Of a DNA stretch of 64,000 nucleotides, positions 42,385 to 50,950 are shown piece after piece. Position numbers and translations under genes: made by a program. This stretch comes from Bacillus_BA songklensis (GTDB lineage Bacteria; Bacillota; Bacilli; Bacillales; Bacillaceae_H). The stretch is taken from the NCBI RefSeq assembly GCF_042649685.1, contig NZ_JBHRZT010000072.1, positions 434,001 through 498,000 of the forward strand, written 5' to 3'. The notes beneath the pieces are model-generated. The model was not told where the DNA came from, searched no databases, and saw only the letters and a list, made by a program, of their open reading frames with translations. The stretch's first letter is position 1. Every line of letters starts with the position of its first letter.

Positions 42385-43581
42385 ATGGAATCGATGACTT
42401 TTGTTCTTTTTGGAGCAACAGGAGACTTAGCTAGAAGAAAAATCTTTCCTGCGTTGTATCAGTTATTTCTTGAGCAAAAACTCCCTTCCTCTGTAGCGAT
42501 CATCGGGTCGGCAAAAGGGGAGAAAACAGATGAAGAGTTTCGTGCCGATATTCATGACTCCTTAGAAACCTTTTCAAAACAAGTGGACGAGCTGGATCCG
42601 AACTTTGACGATTTTCTTGATATGTTTCATTATTGTGCCCTTGATGCCCGCAACAAGACAGATTACCGCAAGTTGCTGGAATTGGTCCAAAACCTTCAAA
42701 CATTAAGGTTTGCCAATTCGATATTTGAACCTCTATGGAACCATCATCATATCGTGAATGTTCAAATTACGGCCAGTGAATTAGTAGGAGTGGAAGGAAG
42801 AGCGGATTATTACGAGAAATCAGGTGCTCTTCGTGATATGTTTCAAAATCATTTACTGCAGATCTTGATGTTGGTCGCAATGGAGCCCCCAAATGGAGAA
42901 ACAGACGAAAGAGTTCATGAGAAGAAAAAAGACGTCTTGACATCATTAAGACCCATTCATCGGGACAATACAGCCAAACACATCATTCGGGGACAATACG
43001 GACAAGGCGAAACGGATGGTCATCGCGTAATCGCTTATAGGCAAGAACCGGGCATTGATCCTCTTTCCCAAACCGAAACATTTATCGCTGCCCGTTTATA
43101 TATCGATAATCCCCGCTGGTCAGGGGTTCCCTTTTATATTCGAACAGGTAAGCGCATGAACAAAAAGATGACGAAAATTGTCGTGGAGTTCAAACAACCA
43201 ATAAATAGATCATCGAATCAAAAGAATGAAGGGCTGCCACCGAATTTATTGGAAATCCAAATCAGTCCATCCAATACCGTTTCATTCCGAATTAATAGTA
43301 AAGATTTAGTTGAGGATGAAAAAACAGAACAAGTGGAGCTCGATTTCAAAGAGGCATCTAAAGATGTGCAAGAGGCATATGAACGCTTGCTTTTTGATGC
43401 ATTTAAAGGAAATGACACTTTCTTTGCCCGTTGGGGAGAAGTAGAAGCAGCCTGGAAGTTTGTTCAGCCAATCTTGGATGCTTTTCAAGAAGGCCTGTCA
43501 TTATATGAATATCCGGCAGGATCAAGAGGACCGAAAGTTTCTCACAAATTGCTGCAGGAAGATGGATTCAAATGGTGGTAA
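42385..43581 (+). pseudogene. zwf: Glucose-6-phosphate dehydrogenase with an internal in-frame deletion
   Basis: The frame is open and has a good site (GGAGGAG), but it is 398 codons where Bacillus Zwf has 489. The NADP motif VLFGATGDLARRK is intact (residues 6-18). After KTDYRKLLELVQ the sequence jumps to NLQTLRFANSIFEPLWN. This removes about 92 residues that normally hold the EKPFG motif and the active-site segment RIDHYLGK. The C-terminal glucose-6-phosphate domain is otherwise complete. It cannot catalyse the reaction; either a decaying paralogue or a moonlighting relic. An intact zwf is presumably elsewhere. Confidence 0.85.
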
Positions 43582-43717
43582 GAGGACGCCTGGAAGCATG
43601 TTTTTTACGTTTTCAGACCGCCATTTTCATCGCGCAGGCGAGGGCGTGAGAGCTTTCAAGCGCCGGGATGATTCCCTCTAGCAAAAATGGACATGATAAG
43701 AAAAAGGAGTGAGTGAT

Positions 43718-44503
43718 TTGAAAACAATCTCGGCTTTCGTTCTTCTCATGATTATATTCACAACTTCCGTTTATGGAGAAAAGCCTTCTCAAACTTCCAT
43801 TCCTCAAAAGGAACTAGCCATTGTCATTGATGATTTTGGCAACAATATGCAAGGGACAGATGAGATGTTAAAACTTCCCGCCACATTGACCATTGCCATC
43901 ATGCCGTTCCTTGAAACAACCGTGGAAGATGCCAAACGAGCTCATCAATATGGACATGAAGTGATTGTTCATTTGCCAATGGAACCGATGAAAGGGAAGA
44001 AGAGCTGGCTCGGCCCAGGTGCGATTACGACAGATTTAAGCAACCAGGAGATTCGCAAAAGAGTGGAGGCTGCAATTGATGCGATTCCGCATGCTGTTGG
44101 CATGAATCATCATATGGGCTCAAAAGCCACCGCAGATGAACGGGTGATGCGCATCGTGCTGGAAGTATGCAAAGAAAGAGGCCTTTTTTATCTTGATAGC
44201 AAAACAACGGGAAAAAGCGTCATTCCCAAATTAGCGAAAGAGCTGAACATTCCTTATTTAGAAAATGAACTGTTTTTTGATGATATCTACACGACCCAGC
44301 ATATCGTCAAACAAGCCAACATTTTAGCGAGAAAACTAAAAGATGATCAACAAATGATTGCCATCGGCCATGTCGGCATAACGGGGCCAAAAGTCGTTAA
44401 CGTATTAAGACAATACATTCCGGTCTACGAGCACGAAGCAAAAATTGTTCCGTTATCAGAACTCATTCCGGAATATAAAGTGATTAACAAAAGCATGCCG
44501 TAA
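43718..44503 (+). CDS. Divergent polysaccharide deacetylase family protein (YibQ-like)
   Basis: An exported protein of 261 residues. TTG at 43718 lies well spaced from AAAAAGGAG; a GTG nine bases upstream is too close. After a signal peptide (residues about 1-20) the family signature ELAIVIDDFGNNM appears (about 33). VIVHLPMEPMK (about 85) and GMNHHMGSKAT (about 130) follow, carrying the Asp and His residues of the NodB-like TIM-barrel. Found beside envelope genes in many bacteria; activity unproven for the family. Confidence 0.8.
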   Translation: MKTISAFVLLMIIFTTSVYGEKPSQTSIPQKELAIVIDDFGNNMQGTDEMLKLPATLTIAIMPFLETTVEDAKRAHQYGHEVIVHLPMEPMKGKKSWLGPGAITTDLSNQEIRKRVEAAIDAIPHAVGMNHHMGSKATADERVMRIVLEVCKERGLFYLDSKTTGKSVIPKLAKELNIPYLENELFFDDIYTTQHIVKQANILARKLKDDQQMIAIGHVGITGPKVVNVLRQYIPVYEHEAKIVPLSELIPEYKVINKSMP

Positions 44504-44673
44504 ATGGCGTGCTTCTTTGTTTGTTGATTCAATGTTTGGAATATTGATCAAGAAAACTTTTTTTAAAATTTTTGAAACCTCTTAATAGGAAGATACGTAT
44601 ATACTAGAAGAAGATCAGATTCTAGCATCATACCTGAATACATTAGATGATACAGCTTATTTTAAGGGGGAAA

Positions 44674-45129
44674 ATGAAAGTGATCAAAAAATTAATGACA
44701 GCAGTTATGGCAGCAGCCATTGCGTTTACACCTGTTGGCGGAGCCGTGTTTCATGATGAGGCAACTGTAGTAAGTGCCAAATCATATAAATCAGGTAAGA
44801 GATCATTTAATTTAAACAACAGCGGCGCATCAACAAGTACGCCTAAGAAAGACACACAAACGAACTTTTTCAATAAAAAATCCACCACTCCATCTAAAAG
44901 TACTGTAACGAAGTCAAGAAAAGGAGGCATCATGAAAGGTCTTCTATTCGGTGGACTTGCAGGATTGCTGCTTGGCAGCCTTTTAGGCAACCTTGGCATC
45001 TTAGGCAGCATTATTGGTCTATTTATTAATATCATGGCCATCGCCTTGTTGATTTCCATCATTCGTAAAATCTTTGTCCACTTTAAAAAGAAACGTAAAG
45101 AAGAGGAAATGAATCCATGGAGAGGCTAA
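44674..45129 (+). CDS. Exported/membrane protein, Tim44-like without the soluble domain
   Basis: One hundred and fifty-one residues from ATG 44674 after AAGGGGGAAA (GTG two codons later also possible). A signal peptide (residues 1-25) is followed by a Ser/Thr/Lys-rich linker, a Gly/Leu-rich membrane hairpin (GGLAGLLLGSLLGNLGILGS and IGLFINIMAIALLI), and a basic tail. The same layout occurs in Bacillus proteins annotated as Tim44-like. It overlaps the YxcD gene by 13 bases, so the two are co-translated. Confidence 0.65.
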   Translation: MKVIKKLMTAVMAAAIAFTPVGGAVFHDEATVVSAKSYKSGKRSFNLNNSGASTSTPKKDTQTNFFNKKSTTPSKSTVTKSRKGGIMKGLLFGGLAGLLLGSLLGNLGILGSIIGLFINIMAIALLISIIRKIFVHFKKKRKEEEMNPWRG

Positions 45130-45416
45130 AAATTTCAGAACAGGATATTGTAAATGCCCTTTGTTTATACATTGCGAATAAAAAGCAAGTAGAACCTCAG
45201 GAAGTAGAAATCGAACTCATGTATGATGACGATTACGGTTTCTCAGCTGAATCCTATGTTCATGGGCGCAAACAAGTGCTGATTACAGCCAATATTATAG
45301 AAGCTCTTCGTCTTTGGCTCGATACACAATTCGGTATAGATCCATTTGGCGCGGGGTTGGAACTAAAGTTGGATGATGACGAAGGCATCATTGCCTATGC
45401 GCGAATCAACCGTTAA
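45117..45416 (+). CDS. yxcD: YxcD-family protein (DUF2653)
   Basis: A 99-residue acidic cytoplasmic protein matching DUF2653 (ERLKISEQDIVNALCLYIAN at the start and ...EGIIAYARINR at the end). B. subtilis YxcD has the same length and sequence pattern; its function is unknown. It overlaps the upstream membrane-protein gene by 13 bases. Confidence 0.8.
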   Translation: MERLKISEQDIVNALCLYIANKKQVEPQEVEIELMYDDDYGFSAESYVHGRKQVLITANIIEALRLWLDTQFGIDPFGAGLELKLDDDEGIIAYARINR

Positions 45417-45417
45417 C

Positions 45418-45450
45418 AAAGAACGAGAGGTATCCTCTCGTTCTTTCTTA
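45418..45450 (+). terminator. Terminator after the YxcD gene
   Basis: AAAGAACGAGAGG pairs with CCTCTCGTTCTTT around TAT. Confidence 0.8.
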
Positions 45451-45517
45451 GGTTATCGTTTTCAATATTTCATGTTAACATGGATTTAAAAAAGACAAAG
45501 GATACATAGTTGAAGAA

Positions 45518-45583
45518 ATGAAAGTGTCATCTAAATTTCAGGCAAATGCTCATTCTATGTTAAAAATTAAAAAAGAACAATAA
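45518..45583 (+). other. Possible 21-residue peptide and hairpin in the 45417-45786 gap
   Basis: ATG with no clear ribosome site encodes MKVSSKFQANAHSMLKIKKE and stops at 45583, directly before a terminator hairpin (AAAAAGGGCAGCG with CGTTGTCCTTTTT, 45585-45614). The hairpin suggests that some transcript ends here. Otherwise the gap holds the promoter region of the sigma factor gene. Confidence 0.25.
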
Positions 45584-45786
45584 AAAGGGCAGCGTTACAC
45601 GTTGTCCTTTTTCAATCATCTCAAACCACAAAACAACCGCTCTTTATAACAAATCCCTTTAAATCAGTGATCTTGCTAAACATCATTACTAACCTTTTTT
45701 AACTTAACAAAAAAGTGTTTCCTGCCCGTAACTTTTTACGTCGTTTTTGCGTTCCTTTTATAGAGAGCTCTAAAGGAGTGATGATA

Positions 45787-46482
45787 GTGAAAACCAAGCT
45801 TGGAAATGGCCGGACGTCAAGTATGGATGCTGTACAGCCACATTCATCTTATATAATGGAACATTATTCTGCATTAAAGCGCTATTGTTGTTATTTAACA
45901 GGAAGTCGCTGGGATGGGGAAGATTTGGCCCAAGAGGCGATAGCCAAAGTTTATAAGAAATATGTAAAGGAAGATTGTAAAGAGAATGACATCAGCCTTT
46001 CTTTATTGTACAAAGTAGCCAGAAATCAGTGGGTGGATCAACTACGCACAAAAAAGGGAGAAGTCAAGTTGAGCGCTGAACCATCTTATGACCCGTTTAC
46101 TTATCTTCCTGAATTGGATTCATTGGTAAAAGCAATGCTTTCCCATTTGACTCCGAGTCAAACTGTTATGTTTGTTTTAAAGGAAGTGTTTCAGTACAGT
46201 CTATCAGACATTGCCAACCTCTTCTCCTCATCAGAGGGAGCTGTCAAATCTGCAATTTTTCGCACGCGAAACCGATTGAAATCGCTGAAAGAACAGAAGG
46301 ACGATACGAAGGGAGAAAAAACGGAGTTATATGAAGTGCTCGTTGAAGCCATCCACGCACAAAAACCGGAACTAATCATCCGCTTCATTCCAACTCTTCT
46401 TTCTGCGCAGTCTGTAAAGCCGATTTATCCGGCGCAGCGAAAACATGCAGGTTCTCAACCGACTATGAAACTTGCTGCTTAA
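45787..46482 (+). CDS. Sigma-70 family (ECF-like) RNA polymerase sigma factor
   Basis: A 231-residue sigma factor. GTG at 45787 is best spaced from AAAGGAG; an ATG six bases upstream is in the same frame. Region 2 (ALKRYCCYLTGSRWDGEDLA then QEAIAKVYKKY) and region 4 (LTPSQTVMFVLKEVFQYSLS then DIANLFSSSEGAVKSAIFRT) are clear, with a linker. A C-terminal extension (TELYEVLVEAIHAQKPELII) of about 45 residues resembles the SnoaL-type tails of ECF41-like factors but is shorter. No anti-sigma gene is adjacent; instead a clpP paralogue follows after 26 bases. Confidence 0.82.
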   Translation: MKTKLGNGRTSSMDAVQPHSSYIMEHYSALKRYCCYLTGSRWDGEDLAQEAIAKVYKKYVKEDCKENDISLSLLYKVARNQWVDQLRTKKGEVKLSAEPSYDPFTYLPELDSLVKAMLSHLTPSQTVMFVLKEVFQYSLSDIANLFSSSEGAVKSAIFRTRNRLKSLKEQKDDTKGEKTELYEVLVEAIHAQKPELIIRFIPTLLSAQSVKPIYPAQRKHAGSQPTMKLAA

Positions 46483-46508
46483 CTTAAAGGCAGGAAATGG
46501 AGGAACAG

Positions 46509-47090
46509 ATGAATACAATTCCATATGTCATTGAACAAACGAAAATGGGGGAAAGGTCTTATGATATCTATTCCCGCTTATTAAAAGACCGTATTATTAT
46601 CATTGGTGATGAAATTAATGATCATACAGCCAGCAGTGTGGTGGCCCAACTTTTATTTTTGGCGGCGGATGACCCGGAGAAAGACATTTCCATCTATATT
46701 AACAGTCCCGGCGGCTCCACCTCTGCGGGGTTTGCCATCTTTGATACGATGAACTACATTCAACCGGACGTAAGGACGATCTGCATCGGGATGGCAGCTT
46801 CCTTCGGTGCTCTGCTGCTCCTTGCCGGAACAAAAGGGAAAAGGTTTGCCCTTCCAAATAGTGAAATCATGGTCCATCAACCGCTTGGTGGAGCAAAAGG
46901 CCAGGCGACGGAGATTGAAATATCCGCTAAACGAATTTTGAAACTAAAAGAGCATATCAATCACATCATAGCAGAACGAACCGGCCAGCCTGTTGAGAAA
47001 ATTGCCCACGATACAGAACGTGATTATTTCATGTCTGCCGAAGAAGCAAAAGAATATGGGATCATTGACCACATCATCGGCCATCAATAA
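46509..47090 (+). CDS. clpP2: Second ClpP-type serine protease subunit
   Basis: A 193-residue ClpP paralogue. ATG 46509 (MNTIPYVIEQTKMGERSYDI) matches the usual ClpP start; an ATG four codons earlier is possible. The catalytic triad is present: Ser in GMAASFGALL (about 98), His in MVHQPLGG (about 123) and Asp in HDTERDYFMS (about 172). The main ClpP reads GMAASMGAFL at the first motif, so this is the divergent second copy. It lies 26 bases after the sigma factor gene, with its own GGAGG site, and probably shares its transcript. It needs a Clp ATPase to degrade folded proteins. Confidence 0.9.
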   Translation: MNTIPYVIEQTKMGERSYDIYSRLLKDRIIIIGDEINDHTASSVVAQLLFLAADDPEKDISIYINSPGGSTSAGFAIFDTMNYIQPDVRTICIGMAASFGALLLLAGTKGKRFALPNSEIMVHQPLGGAKGQATEIEISAKRILKLKEHINHIIAERTGQPVEKIAHDTERDYFMSAEEAKEYGIIDHIIGHQ

Positions 47091-47153
47091 AAAGAGCAGT
47101 AGCAAAAGAGCGTAAGACCTAGCCTTTTAGAAAGGAGTTCTCTTCATGCGGGG

Positions 47154-47194
47154 CAAAACAAAGAGACTAATCTGAATGAGTCTCTTTGTTTTTT
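47154..47194 (+). terminator. Terminator after clpP2
   Basis: AAAACAAAGAGACT pairs with AGTCTCTTTGTTTT around AATCTGAATG. Confidence 0.85.
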
Positions 47195-47290
47195 GGGTCA
47201 AGATCGGTTTATAGTGCCTGCCATTCGAATGGCAAGAGGGAATGAAGTGCATATTAATCTTAAGACCATCAAGAAGGGAGTTCTATTATC

Positions 47291-47434
47291 GTGAAAAAAG
47301 AATCGAATCAGCCTCAGCAAAAGACCACTGACGAAATGAATGACGAGATAAAATGGCTCTACAATCACATTACCAGCGAGAAGACCGGCCAACCTGTTCC
47401 TCAGCCGAAAGATTATGATGAAATCGAGTATTAA
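47291..47434 (+). CDS. Hypothetical 47-residue hydrophilic protein
   Basis: GTG start with AAGGGAG eleven bases before. The product begins MKKESNQPQQKTTDEMNDEI and ends PVPQPKDYDEIEY, an acidic, Pro/Gln-rich small protein with a short helix (EIKWLYNHI). No family recognised. Confidence 0.45.
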   Translation: MKKESNQPQQKTTDEMNDEIKWLYNHITSEKTGQPVPQPKDYDEIEY

Positions 47435-47467
47435 TATTCACCTCATATATAAAAGTATAGCAGGAAA

Positions 47468-47506
47468 AATACCGCCGATTCATCTGGAATCGGCGGTATT
47501 TTTAGG
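47468..47506. terminator. Bidirectional terminator between 47434 and the sugar dehydrogenase
   Basis: AAATACCGCCGATTC pairs with GAATCGGCGGTATTT around ATCTG; both strands end in T runs. Confidence 0.85.
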
Positions 47507-47512
47507 TGAAAC

Positions 47513-48604
47513 TTAATTTTTTAATGGCAATCGATAAAGCCGATCATCATTCTCGGCAGGGGTACCGCGACCGTCACGATTATTGCTGATAAAATAAAGC
47601 TGATCCTTGTCAATAAAGGAATCCCGCATGCGCCCACCATTATCAAATACGGTCTCAATCGTCTTCTTTTGAAGATCAAATGCCATAATGCGAGAACCTG
47701 CCAGTGCAGCGACATACAGTGTTCCTTGATGATAATCCATGCCCGCCGGCGCCCATGTCACATCCCCGGAATGAAACAACGGTGTCTTCATTCCTTTGGC
47801 CGTTTTATCCCCCTGAATAACCGGCCAACCATAATTTTGTCCTGGTTCGATTTTGTTGATTTCATCATGAGCGCTTTGGCCATGTTCCGAGCTGTATAAT
47901 GTTCCTTGTTCGTCCCATGCAAGGCCTTGCGGATTTCGGTGGCCGTACGAATATATATACGATTGGGGGAATGGATTATCATTCGGGATGGAACCGTCCA
48001 GATTCATTCGTAAAATTTTACCGCCAAGACTCGAACGATCTTGCGCACTATCTGGGCTTAATGCATCACCTGTTGTCACATACAGCTTTCCGTCTGGACC
48101 GATTTTCATGCGCCCGCCGTTATGGAGTTTTGCTCCAGGAATGTTTGAAATCAGTTCTTTTTTCTCGACCCACTGATTTCCCGTTTGCTCCATTAAGACG
48201 ACGCGATTGTAAATGGTGTTTCCTTCCTTGAATGTATAATAGGCAAAGGCCTGTGGTTTATCGGGAAAGTCAGGGGAGAGGACAAATCCGAGAAAACCGC
48301 CTTCACCTTCGAGATGAAGGCTTTTAGCGAGCTTTATTTTCTGGATGTCAACGGCACGCGTTTCCTCATCAAACTTCACGATAGGCCCTTTTCGTTGACT
48401 TATGTACATCACATTATGGTGCTTGGTGATGGACCACGGAATGTCCAATTTCTCGATCAATGTCTCGGGCTCTGTTGTCATGACATGTGCCGTTTCTCGG
48501 CCAGAGTGGTTTTTGTGACTAGCAGGTGGGGACTCTGTCTCCTTTTGCGACCATGTACAACCGGATAGAAAGAGAAGGGCCATCCCGATAGAGAGAATCT
48601 TCAT
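47513..48604 (-). CDS. PQQ-dependent sugar dehydrogenase family lipoprotein (Gdh/sorbosone type)
   Basis: A six-bladed beta-propeller anchored outside the cell by a lipobox (FLSGC, Cys about residue 16). ATG 48604 follows AAGGAGGCTGCTGTG. The GSDH-family markers are visible: GEGGFLGFVLSPDF (about residue 100), KLHNGGRMKIGPDGKLYVTT (about 160), YGHRNPQGLAWD (about 220) and SSEHGQSAHDEIN (about 240). Family members oxidise soluble sugars with PQQ or have unknown substrates. Bacilli generally cannot make PQQ, so the cofactor may be imported or the enzyme may act otherwise. Confidence 0.85.
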   Translation of the reverse strand: MKILSIGMALLFLSGCTWSQKETESPPASHKNHSGRETAHVMTTEPETLIEKLDIPWSITKHHNVMYISQRKGPIVKFDEETRAVDIQKIKLAKSLHLEGEGGFLGFVLSPDFPDKPQAFAYYTFKEGNTIYNRVVLMEQTGNQWVEKKELISNIPGAKLHNGGRMKIGPDGKLYVTTGDALSPDSAQDRSSLGGKILRMNLDGSIPNDNPFPQSYIYSYGHRNPQGLAWDEQGTLYSSEHGQSAHDEINKIEPGQNYGWPVIQGDKTAKGMKTPLFHSGDVTWAPAGMDYHQGTLYVAALAGSRIMAFDLQKKTIETVFDNGGRMRDSFIDKDQLYFISNNRDGRGTPAENDDRLYRLPLKN

Positions 48605-48708
48605 CACAGCAGCCTCCTTAAATAAGCTTTTCCTTCATCATATCATATTTCCAATCATTGGATGAAGTTAACAAGAAGGGAAAGGCTGTGACATCCAAAA
48701 GAATGGAT

Positions 48709-49023
48709 TTAACTGGCATTCTCTTCATTCTGCAGTACCTTAAATGCTTCTTTGACATTTTTATATGTCCCCACATTTTTTTCATTAATCAGCATTTCCC
48801 ATTTATTCGAATAGGCAGCGAAGCGTTCGGCCTTATCTTTGATGAAAGGTACTTTTATGACAACTTGTTTTCCGTCTTTTTTAAAACGATAACCAAGGTA
48901 AAAGACCTCCTGTTCCGTTTCTTCGGTATACATTTCGATTGGTTCAATTCGATATTCTTTTTCAAACAGTTTAATCAAGCGTTTTTTATCATTGTAAACA
49001 GTATCCCAGCTTAAAAACAACAT
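48709..49023 (-). CDS. Hypothetical 104-residue protein
   Basis: ATG at 49023 after AAAGGTGTGG (an in-frame start at 49080 lacks one). The product (MLFLSWDTVYNDKKRLIKLF) has no membrane segment, alternating strands and helices, and an Asp/Glu-rich tail ending in NEENAS. It may be an ORFan or fast-evolving Bacillus family; not recognised. 49024-49313 contains promoter sequence for the SLH-amidase. Confidence 0.5.
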   Translation of the reverse strand: MLFLSWDTVYNDKKRLIKLFEKEYRIEPIEMYTEETEQEVFYLGYRFKKDGKQVVIKVPFIKDKAERFAAYSNKWEMLINEKNVGTYKNVKEAFKVLQNEENAS

Positions 49024-49313
49024 CAACACCACACCTTTTCCACTTTTTATGTAGTATTTTCCATTTCTGTAAAAAAACAAACCTTTATTTCCTAAAATGA
49101 CATCTTCTCATTTACAAATTCTTTCTGTTTTTTGTGAAATAAGATAGACATTTTGCTAGAATATTAAGTTTGAATGGATATTTCGTCTCAAATATGAAAA
49201 AGACCTCCATAAAGAAAATCCTCTACACGAATTACTATCTTGTTTCCAAAGCGCATTTCTTCTGAGGAAGGTGCTTGGAAATATTTAGATAGATTGAAGG
49301 AGGATTAAATTGA

Positions 49314-50738
49314 ATGAAGTTTTTGGAGAAAGTGAAGCATACATTTTCTCTCTCTAAAAAGATTATGGGATTAACCGCTTTAGGCATTTGCGCGGGAATG
49401 TATGTTTCAGGCTCTGCCCATGCTGAATTTAGTGATTTCAATAAAACACAGCCGGGTGGTGCTGAAGTCTTTTACTTGTACGACAGGGACATCATTAATG
49501 GATACCCGGATGGGACATTTCGTCCGGAAAGCGATGTGAAGCGGGGACAAGCGGTCGTGATGTTAGGAAGGGCCCTGAACTGGGATATTTCGCAAACGAA
49601 CACATCACCCTTTAAGGATGTTCCAGCTAATAATGACGACAATCGATACATAATAGAAGGGGCCAAAAGGGGAATTGTATCAGGCTATGACGATGGAACC
49701 TTTCGTCCGTATGCGTCGTTGACAAGAGGACAGATGTCGGCCATCTTGCAGAGGGTTTATAAGTATCCGACACATTTTACCATTCCTTTCGCTGATGTAA
49801 AAAGCACTCATTGGGCGTATTCACCGATTCAGGCACTTGCTTCAAACGGTGTGGTCACGGGATATACAGACAATACCTTCAAACCGCAGCAGTATATAAG
49901 CAGAAAACACTACAGCATGATGCTGGCAAGAACACTACAGCCAAGTTTCAGGCCGCCAATGTATATGAAAGTGAAGGCGGGAACGACTAAACTCAATGTG
50001 TACAGCCAGCCTAACACAACAAGCACGATCACAGGAGCACTATATGAAAAAGCGCTTGTTCAGATTACACCTACAAGCACAAAAGGCTGGGTCAAAATAA
50101 ACTATAAAGACATCACCGGCTATGCGCCATTAAGCTACCTGGAGTATTATCGACTAAAAGGTCTTCCGTTAGAGAAAAGAGTAGTGGTGGTAGATGCTGG
50201 TCACGGCGGGACAGACAGCGGTGCTGTGTACGGGTCTTTAGTAGAAAAAGACATCAATTTAAAGGCGTCTTACTATTTGAAAACAGAGCTTGAAAAGAGA
50301 GGAGCCACCGTCTATTTAAGCCGTCCTACCGATACCTTCGTTACGCTGAATGACAGAGCGACTTTCTCTTCACCAAGAAGAGCGGACATTTTCATTAGTA
50401 TTCACGCAAACGCAACAGCATCACACACGGCAAATGGCACTGAAACATACTACAACGATCAATTATACGAAGGGGATGTCAATCCTTATCCGGAAGAAAG
50501 CAAAAAGTTAGCTTATGCTCTTCAAGTACAGCTGGACAAGCTTCCGACTAAGAACTTAGGAATCAAACAAAACGAATTTTATGTGTTGCGGAAAAATACC
50601 GTTCCGGCCGTATTGGTAGAACTCGGCTTCATTGATGGCCGATATGACTCCAAATATTTAGCTGACAGCAATTTTTTGCGTCAATCCGCTGTTTATATGA
50701 GTGAGGGAGTCGTCAATTATTTTAAATCAATCGATTAA
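49314..50738 (+). CDS. SLH-domain N-acetylmuramoyl-L-alanine amidase
   Basis: An exported autolysin of 474 residues. ATG at 49314 after GAAGGAGGATTAAATTGA. Signal peptide to about residue 37 (SGSAHAEF), three SLH repeats (about 38-200, for example IINGYPDGTFRPESDVKRGQ and IVSGYDDGTFRPYASLTRGQ) that bind pyruvylated cell-wall polymers, an SH3-like domain (about 215-280), then an Amidase_3 domain. Zinc ligands and catalytic residues are seen as VVDAGHGGTDSGAV (His), SLVEKDINL (Glu), ISIHANATASHTA (His) and VLVELGFID (Glu). Cuts the amide bond between muramic acid and the stem peptide. Confidence 0.93.
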   Translation: MKFLEKVKHTFSLSKKIMGLTALGICAGMYVSGSAHAEFSDFNKTQPGGAEVFYLYDRDIINGYPDGTFRPESDVKRGQAVVMLGRALNWDISQTNTSPFKDVPANNDDNRYIIEGAKRGIVSGYDDGTFRPYASLTRGQMSAILQRVYKYPTHFTIPFADVKSTHWAYSPIQALASNGVVTGYTDNTFKPQQYISRKHYSMMLARTLQPSFRPPMYMKVKAGTTKLNVYSQPNTTSTITGALYEKALVQITPTSTKGWVKINYKDITGYAPLSYLEYYRLKGLPLEKRVVVVDAGHGGTDSGAVYGSLVEKDINLKASYYLKTELEKRGATVYLSRPTDTFVTLNDRATFSSPRRADIFISIHANATASHTANGTETYYNDQLYEGDVNPYPEESKKLAYALQVQLDKLPTKNLGIKQNEFYVLRKNTVPAVLVELGFIDGRYDSKYLADSNFLRQSAVYMSEGVVNYFKSID

Positions 50739-50747
50739 AAACAAAAG

Positions 50748-50888
50748 AGGATGACTCAAAAGACATACCTTTTGAGTCATCCTCCTGAAAGGACCCGTCA
50801 TGAAAATCCGGCATAATCAGCGGATTCCGTGACGGGTCCTTTCAGTAAAGATCAACTTTTGCCATTGATTAGAGACTTATGGGACAGC
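50748..50888 (+). repeat. Two-hairpin intergenic element, copy D
   Basis: First stem: GGATGACTCAAAAG with CTTTTGAGTCATCC around ACATAC. Second: TGAAAGGACCCGTCA with TGACGGGTCCTTTCA. Tail: AGTAAAGATCAACTTTTGCC, then ATTGATTAGAGACTTATGGG, ending ACAGCC. Same sequence as copy C apart from the loop. Confidence 0.8.
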
Positions 50889-50895
50889 CGCTTAT

Positions 50896-50946
50896 GCGTA
50901 AAGAATTTGACATGGGCGTTTTTGGCTCATGTCAAATTCTTTACGT
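50896..50946. terminator. Long hairpin next to element copy D
   Basis: GTAAAGAATTTGACATG pairs perfectly with CATGTCAAATTCTTTAC around GGCGTTTTTGGCT. It ends just before the stop codon of the NERD gene, so it may close that minus-strand transcript, although the T run is short. Confidence 0.6.
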
Positions 50947-50950
50947 GGAT

